Virus record (IMG/VR): IMGVR_UViG_3300044624_001054
Span: 1-64,000 of that record
Direction: 5' to 3' (one strand)
From: a virus
DNA: 64,000 nt
Made by a program: the position numbers and the translations under genes. Below are positions 60,188 through 64,000 of this stretch, piece by piece. Each line of letters starts with the position of its first letter. Position 1 is the first letter of the stretch. Below the pieces are notes generated by a model that was given only the letters and a program-made list of their open reading frames with translations, ran no database searches and was not told the DNA's origin.

Positions 60188-61191
60188 ATTTTTTCATAAA
60201 CCAATCTAGTTAATTCTTCCTGCATGTCAAGATCCTCTCTGGCTCTTGCAATAACATTAGCACGGCCTTGGATTCTTTCACCTAAAACAGTATACCAGGC
60301 ACCACCGCGCTCAATAATTCCAAGCATTTCAGCGGTGTCTACTAGGTCAGCGACACTGTCTACACCTACATGATTCCCTTGGAAGTAAAAATCATACGAT
60401 CCTGTAATAAACTGTGGGCCAGTCTTGTTATAGTCAATGGTCCAATTAACTGGTCTTCCAACCTTCTGCTCAATTAACTTATCACCGACAGAAATTTTAT
60501 CCTTGATTGATGAGGCTTCTGCTTCACTAGACCACAATTTAATGATAGTACTAGAGAAAAACTTTACAGCCATTCCTCCAGTAGGAATATGGCTAGCGTG
60601 CATTGATCCAAATTGATTTCTTTGCTGAGAGATAAGTATCAGCAGGGTCTTATCGTTTACATAATTTAACATCTTTACAGCATGGGTCATATCTTTTGCT
60701 TCCGCACCAATTTGTTTAGTATCTTGCAGTTGTTTAAGTTCTGACCCATCTTTTTCAAAGTAGATCGCTGGTAGTAGTGCAGAAATAGAATCTACAACTA
60801 GAAGATCTACTCCTGACTGAATAAGTTGAGTGCCAATATCAACCATTTCATTAATTGTTTTAGCGGGGGAGTAGATCAAGGATCGTGAGTCTACACCTAA
60901 CTTTTCTGCCCATTCTGGAGAGTAGGACTGCTCTGAGTCTATCCAAGCACATAGTTTACCCTCTTTCTGTGCTTGTGCAATAATTTGTAGGCAAAATGAT
61001 GACTTACCAGCCGACTTATTGCCCCAGATAAGTACCTGTCTGCCATAAGCAAGGCCTCCTTTTAACGCTGTGTTCAAGGATAGGCTTGGTGTTTTCTGCT
61101 TATGTATTTCTACGTCAGCGGCGCTTCCTACCATCTTTCTTATTTTTGGGTCTAGCCTGGATAGAACTTCCTCCATCATCATGTCGCTCAT
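60184..61191 (-). CDS. recA: RecA-like recombinase
   Basis: 335 residues. GGLAYGRQVLIWGNKSAGKSSFC has Walker A (GNKSAGKS), LLVVDSISALLP is Walker B, LILISQQRNQFGSMHASHIP the L1/ISxQ motif and TGGMAVKFFSS the L2 loop. Shorter in the N-terminal than cellular RecA, as in phage versions. Promotes strand exchange in replication and repair. Confidence 0.92.
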   Translation of the reverse strand: MSDMMMEEVLSRLDPKIRKMVGSAADVEIHKQKTPSLSLNTALKGGLAYGRQVLIWGNKSAGKSSFCLQIIAQAQKEGKLCAWIDSEQSYSPEWAEKLGVDSRSLIYSPAKTINEMVDIGTQLIQSGVDLLVVDSISALLPAIYFEKDGSELKQLQDTKQIGAEAKDMTHAVKMLNYVNDKTLLILISQQRNQFGSMHASHIPTGGMAVKFFSSTIIKLWSSEAEASSIKDKISVGDKLIEQKVGRPVNWTIDYNKTGPQFITGSYDFYFQGNHVGVDSVADLVDTAEMLGIIERGGAWYTVLGERIQGRANVIARAREDLDMQEELTRLVYEKI

Positions 61192-61366
61192 TAAAATGAT
61201 TCTCCAATACTTCCGCTAATTCTTTTACGCTCTCATGTCTGGAACGTTTTAATGTGTCTATAATTTGTATTATTGCATCTTCATCATGCCCACGAATTAC
61301 CATAAGTTTTTCTCCGTCTGAGCCATGAAGAAAGTAAGCCTTCATTATATCATCCACGAACGCCAT
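61115..61366 (-). CDS. 83-residue hypothetical protein before recA
   Basis: From MAFVDDIMKAYFLHGSDGEK: short beta start, GHDEDAIIQIIDTLKRSRHES helix, basic tail (KNKKDGRKRR). It overlaps recA by 77 nt; a start at 61345 (MKAYF) is possible. Function unknown. Confidence 0.65.
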   Translation of the reverse strand: MAFVDDIMKAYFLHGSDGEKLMVIRGHDEDAIIQIIDTLKRSRHESVKELAEVLENHFNERHDDGGSSIQARPKNKKDGRKRR

Positions 61367-61688
61367 GCAGCCTTGGGCGATCTTGATTAACAATGGATTT
61401 TTTCATAAGAACTTCATCTAGAGATGGCAGTTCCCCCGAATAAAGTTTAATACCTTTATATAAATCTAAGGTTCTAATAATAAGATCTGCAATTTCTTCC
61501 ACCACCGCTTGATCACCCTTGTCTTTCCTCAGGGCTTCTAGGATTTCTGTAGCCTCTGAATGGATCATAGCGATCTGCTTTGAGTAAAAGATAAAAAAGT
61601 CTTGCTCTTGCATTCTAGATAGTGGTTCCCAGAATCCTTTTTGCTCTGCGGTATGGTGAAGTCTATCTGCCAATGTATCTAAATTCAT
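61350..61688 (-). CDS. MazG-like nucleotide pyrophosphohydrolase
   Basis: 112 residues from MNLDTLADRLHHTAEQKGFW; overlaps the dnaE stop, AAAAGG upstream. IHSEATEILEALRKDKGD and VEEIADLIIRTLDLY give the E-x3-E/E-x2-D metal sites of MazG proteins. Probably cleans up non-canonical dNTPs. Confidence 0.85.
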   Translation of the reverse strand: MNLDTLADRLHHTAEQKGFWEPLSRMQEQDFFIFYSKQIAMIHSEATEILEALRKDKGDQAVVEEIADLIIRTLDLYKGIKLYSGELPSLDEVLMKKSIVNQDRPRLHGVRG

Positions 61689-64000
61689 CTTATAAAACCT
61701 TTTAATGTAGTAGCGCCAGCGGCAGTTTCTCCAAATATTGGGCGGCAATTAGTTCCTGGCTTCATCTTTGCAATTGCCTCTGCATACATAGTGGGAAAAA
61801 TTACTATGGATATGAGATCTTTATCTTCGTTGGCGAGAACAGCATTAGCCATCTTGTCGCCCTTCTTAGTCTTTCTAGGTTCCATATCTACAACAAAATA
61901 TTCTTCTGGACCTAGAACCATAGTCTTTGCCTTTAGAAATTGTACAAAAGAATTGTTAGAAGAGTCAAGAGAATCTGGGGTAAGGTAAGAAAGAATCCTG
62001 TTATCAGATATTAGAAAGATGTACATCTTACCAGGCTCAATTACTGTGTCCTGATTATGGAAAACTCCAACGCTTCCCGTCTTATCTACAATTTCTACCC
62101 TGCTCCAGCCATCGCCTCGCTTAATAGATTTCACCATACCCATAACAATAAAGGCTCCGCTTTCATCATATTCTTCTAAAGGTCTAAAGTATGACTCTAC
62201 CCAGCGAGGAATATTAGTAACAAACTCTGGAATATTAAGGTACTCGTACAGATATTCTCGCTCGTTACCCGACCTGGGATTGTCATCAAATGCCGCAGCA
62301 CCGATTCTATTAAGCCCTTCAATCGCCCTGCTATTTACGCCAGATCCCTTTTTACTTGTGAATTCTGTGAATTCTTTATAGGAACTGAATGGCCTTTTAG
62401 CAATAATCTTCTTAGAGATTCCCTCAGACAGGTACTTAATGTTGCCTAGGCCAAATCGAATGGCGTCACCCTCTAGAGTGAAGTCTTCTCCAGACTCATT
62501 GATGTGAGGTAGACGAATCTTAATATTCATTCTCTTAGCCTCAATTAGATAGTCTGTCCTTTTGTCTTTATCTAATTCATTCTTTAGTAGCGAGAACATG
62601 AACTCAGTTGGATAGTACCTCTTTAGCCAAGCCGTCCAATAAGATAGCGTAGAATAGGCAACAGCGTGACTCTTATTAAAGGAGTATCCAGCATGGGCCT
62701 CAAACATATGCCAGAGTTTTTCCGCTGACTCCTTAGAGATGTGCTTAGAAGCGCCAGAAATAAACTTATCCTTGAACTGGTCGAATTCTTTTGCATCCTT
62801 CTTCTTTCCAATGATCTTACGAACTTTATCTGCTTCTGTCATTGTCATTCCACCAAGATAGACGCAGGCCTGCATAACTTGCTCTTGGTACAGAATACAT
62901 CCATAGGTATCCTCAGTAAACTCTTTAAGAATAGGATGTAGATAGGACACCGCCTGACGCCCCTTCTTTCTCTTAATATAATCAGCACCAATAGTATTCA
63001 TAGCACCAGGACGAACCAGCGCATTAGAAGCGGCTAGTTCATTTAGATTACTAACACCCATTTTAATTATAAGGTTTGTGTATGGAGTTGCTTCTGCTTG
63101 GAACACACCCTTAGTAAACCCTGCGCTTAAGTCAGCGTATACCTCTGGATCATCCATAGGAATCTTATTAAGATCAATTTCTATCCCCTTGCGATCCTTG
63201 ATACTATTAATGGTATCTTTTACTACCGTCAAGGTTTTAAGTCCTAGAGCATCGATCTTGATTAGACCAATTTCAGCAGCCTGATCCATATCCACGGCGA
63301 CCACAGGAATTCTATTATCGCTATGGGCATCTTTTCTAGTTTCAATAGGGGCATACGATGAGATATCTGTCTTAGATGTAACGATTCCAGCAGCGTGCAA
63401 ACCAGTACCACGAATTCTGCCACGGAGTTTGTCGGCATACTTTACTACCTCTGGGTACCTCTCTCTGAAATCTTTGGCCCCTGGCGTACGGATAAATTCT
63501 TCCCATGTCTCAATACCCTTCAATGCTTTATTTACCTCTGAGAGTGGGATGTTAAAGGCTCTAGCAACGTCCCTAACAACACCCTTATCTCTAAAAGTAT
63601 TAAACGTTGCGATAGAAGCAACATGCTTATACTCTTCAATTAGATACTCTTTTACTTCTCCACGACGGCGATCTTCATAGTCTGTATCGATATCGGGGAA
63701 ATCATTTCTGTCTGGGTTAATGAATCGGAAGAACAATAGATTATGTTCAATAGGGTCCACCTCTGTAATACCTAAAGCATAACAAATTAAACTTCCTGCT
63801 GCCGACCCACGCCCAGGACCAACCAAAATACCTTGTGTCTTAGCCCAATTAATCATGTTTGCAACGACTATAAAGTAAGAGGCAAAGTTCTTCTGCTTAA
63901 TAATCTCTAACTCTTCTTTGGCACGATCTAAGTATTCTAATTCAATAAGTTCACGACTTCTAAGACCATCCATAACACGCTGCCTTAATTCTGCGTCGGG
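61685..64000 (-). CDS. dnaE: DNA polymerase III alpha subunit, partial (N-terminus beyond window)
   Basis: Open to the right edge (771+ residues visible). PGRGSAAGSLICYALGITEV and FPDIDTDYEDRRRGEVKEYL carry the two catalytic aspartates of the C-family palm; GIVTSKTDISSYAPIE, GAMNTIGADYIKRKKGRQAV, YGCILYQEQVMQA and FEAHAGYSFNKSHAVAYSTL are fingers motifs, and an OB-fold segment (AFIVMGMVKSIKRGDGW) is near the C-terminus. The PHP domain is outside the window. An in-window ATG at 63973 is not the true start. Confidence 0.94.
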   Translation of the reverse strand, partial: PDAELRQRVMDGLRSRELIELEYLDRAKEELEIIKQKNFASYFIVVANMINWAKTQGILVGPGRGSAAGSLICYALGITEVDPIEHNLLFFRFINPDRNDFPDIDTDYEDRRRGEVKEYLIEEYKHVASIATFNTFRDKGVVRDVARAFNIPLSEVNKALKGIETWEEFIRTPGAKDFRERYPEVVKYADKLRGRIRGTGLHAAGIVTSKTDISSYAPIETRKDAHSDNRIPVVAVDMDQAAEIGLIKIDALGLKTLTVVKDTINSIKDRKGIEIDLNKIPMDDPEVYADLSAGFTKGVFQAEATPYTNLIIKMGVSNLNELAASNALVRPGAMNTIGADYIKRKKGRQAVSYLHPILKEFTEDTYGCILYQEQVMQACVYLGGMTMTEADKVRKIIGKKKDAKEFDQFKDKFISGASKHISKESAEKLWHMFEAHAGYSFNKSHAVAYSTLSYWTAWLKRYYPTEFMFSLLKNELDKDKRTDYLIEAKRMNIKIRLPHINESGEDFTLEGDAIRFGLGNIKYLSEGISKKIIAKRPFSSYKEFTEFTSKKGSGVNSRAIEGLNRIGAAAFDDNPRSGNEREYLYEYLNIPEFVTNIPRWVESYFRPLEEYDESGAFIVMGMVKSIKRGDGWSRVEIVDKTGSVGVFHNQDTVIEPGKMYIFLISDNRILSYLTPDSLDSSNNSFVQFLKAKTMVLGPEEYFVVDMEPRKTKKGDKMANAVLANEDKDLISIVIFPTMYAEAIAKMKPGTNCRPIFGETAAGATTLKGFIR

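Noticed and set aside
63946-63973. ATG at 63973 as the start of dnaE
   Set aside because: The frame remains open to the window edge and reads a continuing polymerase sequence (PDAELRQRV before the ATG), and the PHP domain would be missing.
1-64000. Integrase, attachment sites, insertion sequences
   Set aside because: No recombinase, transposase or paired target duplication was recognised. The HTH at 57609 is too short to be a transposase.

Overview
This window is part of the genome of a large tailed phage (or an integrated copy of one). It carries large and small terminase-like proteins, many tail-fibre-like proteins, a holin and an endolysin, DNA polymerase III alpha, RecA, a class II ribonucleotide reductase, ThyX and at least ten tRNA genes. 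Two WhiB-like proteins, an Lsr2-like mini-domain, a DUF7455-like protein and a DUF732-like lipoprotein point to an actinobacterial host. Most of the DNA is AT-rich, especially the first 7 kb. The 25.3-36.7 kb block of small genes is richer in GC and uses different codons, so the window is compositionally mosaic. I see no integrase, att site or CRISPR array. I infer a lytic actinophage, possibly of an uncultured AT-rich or aquatic host; the host genus cannot be read from the sequence.

Layout. (1) 1-23.1 kb, minus strand: two or three glycosyltransferases, three tandem paralogues of unknown function, a prolyl-4-hydroxylase-like oxygenase and a degraded relative, a series of tail-fibre/appendage proteins including one with collagen-like Gly-X-Pro repeats, a 1,100-residue LamG-like protein, nrdJ, small structural proteins, the endolysin and the holin. 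(2) 23.2-37.3 kb, plus strand: a DUF7455-like gene, three tRNAs, thyX, an HNH protein, then about 40 very small genes. These are expressed from a recurring promoter motif (TGTCAGACCC, then TGN-TAGGNT) and are mixed with tRNAs, structured RNAs and a repeated intergenic module. (3) 37.0-37.8 kb: a gene-poor stretch with five DnaA-box-like sequences, a candidate replication origin. (4) 37.8-64 kb, minus strand, read right to left: dnaE (running off the window), MazG-like, recA, nucleases, RuvC-like resolvase, terminase, TrmH-like methyltransferase, two tRNAs, a lipoprotein, nuclease and transglycosylase, a GT-B glycosyltransferase, a deaminase, a WhiB-like protein, a sugar-nucleotide/glycosyltransferase/FkbM cluster, and small genes.

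Three things stand out. First, a prolyl-hydroxylase-like gene and GlcNAc-transferase-like genes sit in one tightly coupled cluster with a collagen-like protein whose prolines occupy the Y position of Gly-X-Y. This suggests a virus-encoded pathway of proline hydroxylation followed by hydroxyproline glycosylation, analogous to the eukaryotic Skp1 pathway. Second, the small-gene region has a compact promoter family. In about seven cases exactly 6 nt separate the -10 hexamer from the ATG, which predicts leaderless mRNAs, and in three cases the promoter lies inside the upstream gene and fixes its C-terminal residues. Third, a deaminase gene appears to need a +1 frameshift or a non-canonical start.

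All calls come from reading the sequence by eye. No database search was run, so family names rest on recognised motifs and are hedged where weak.
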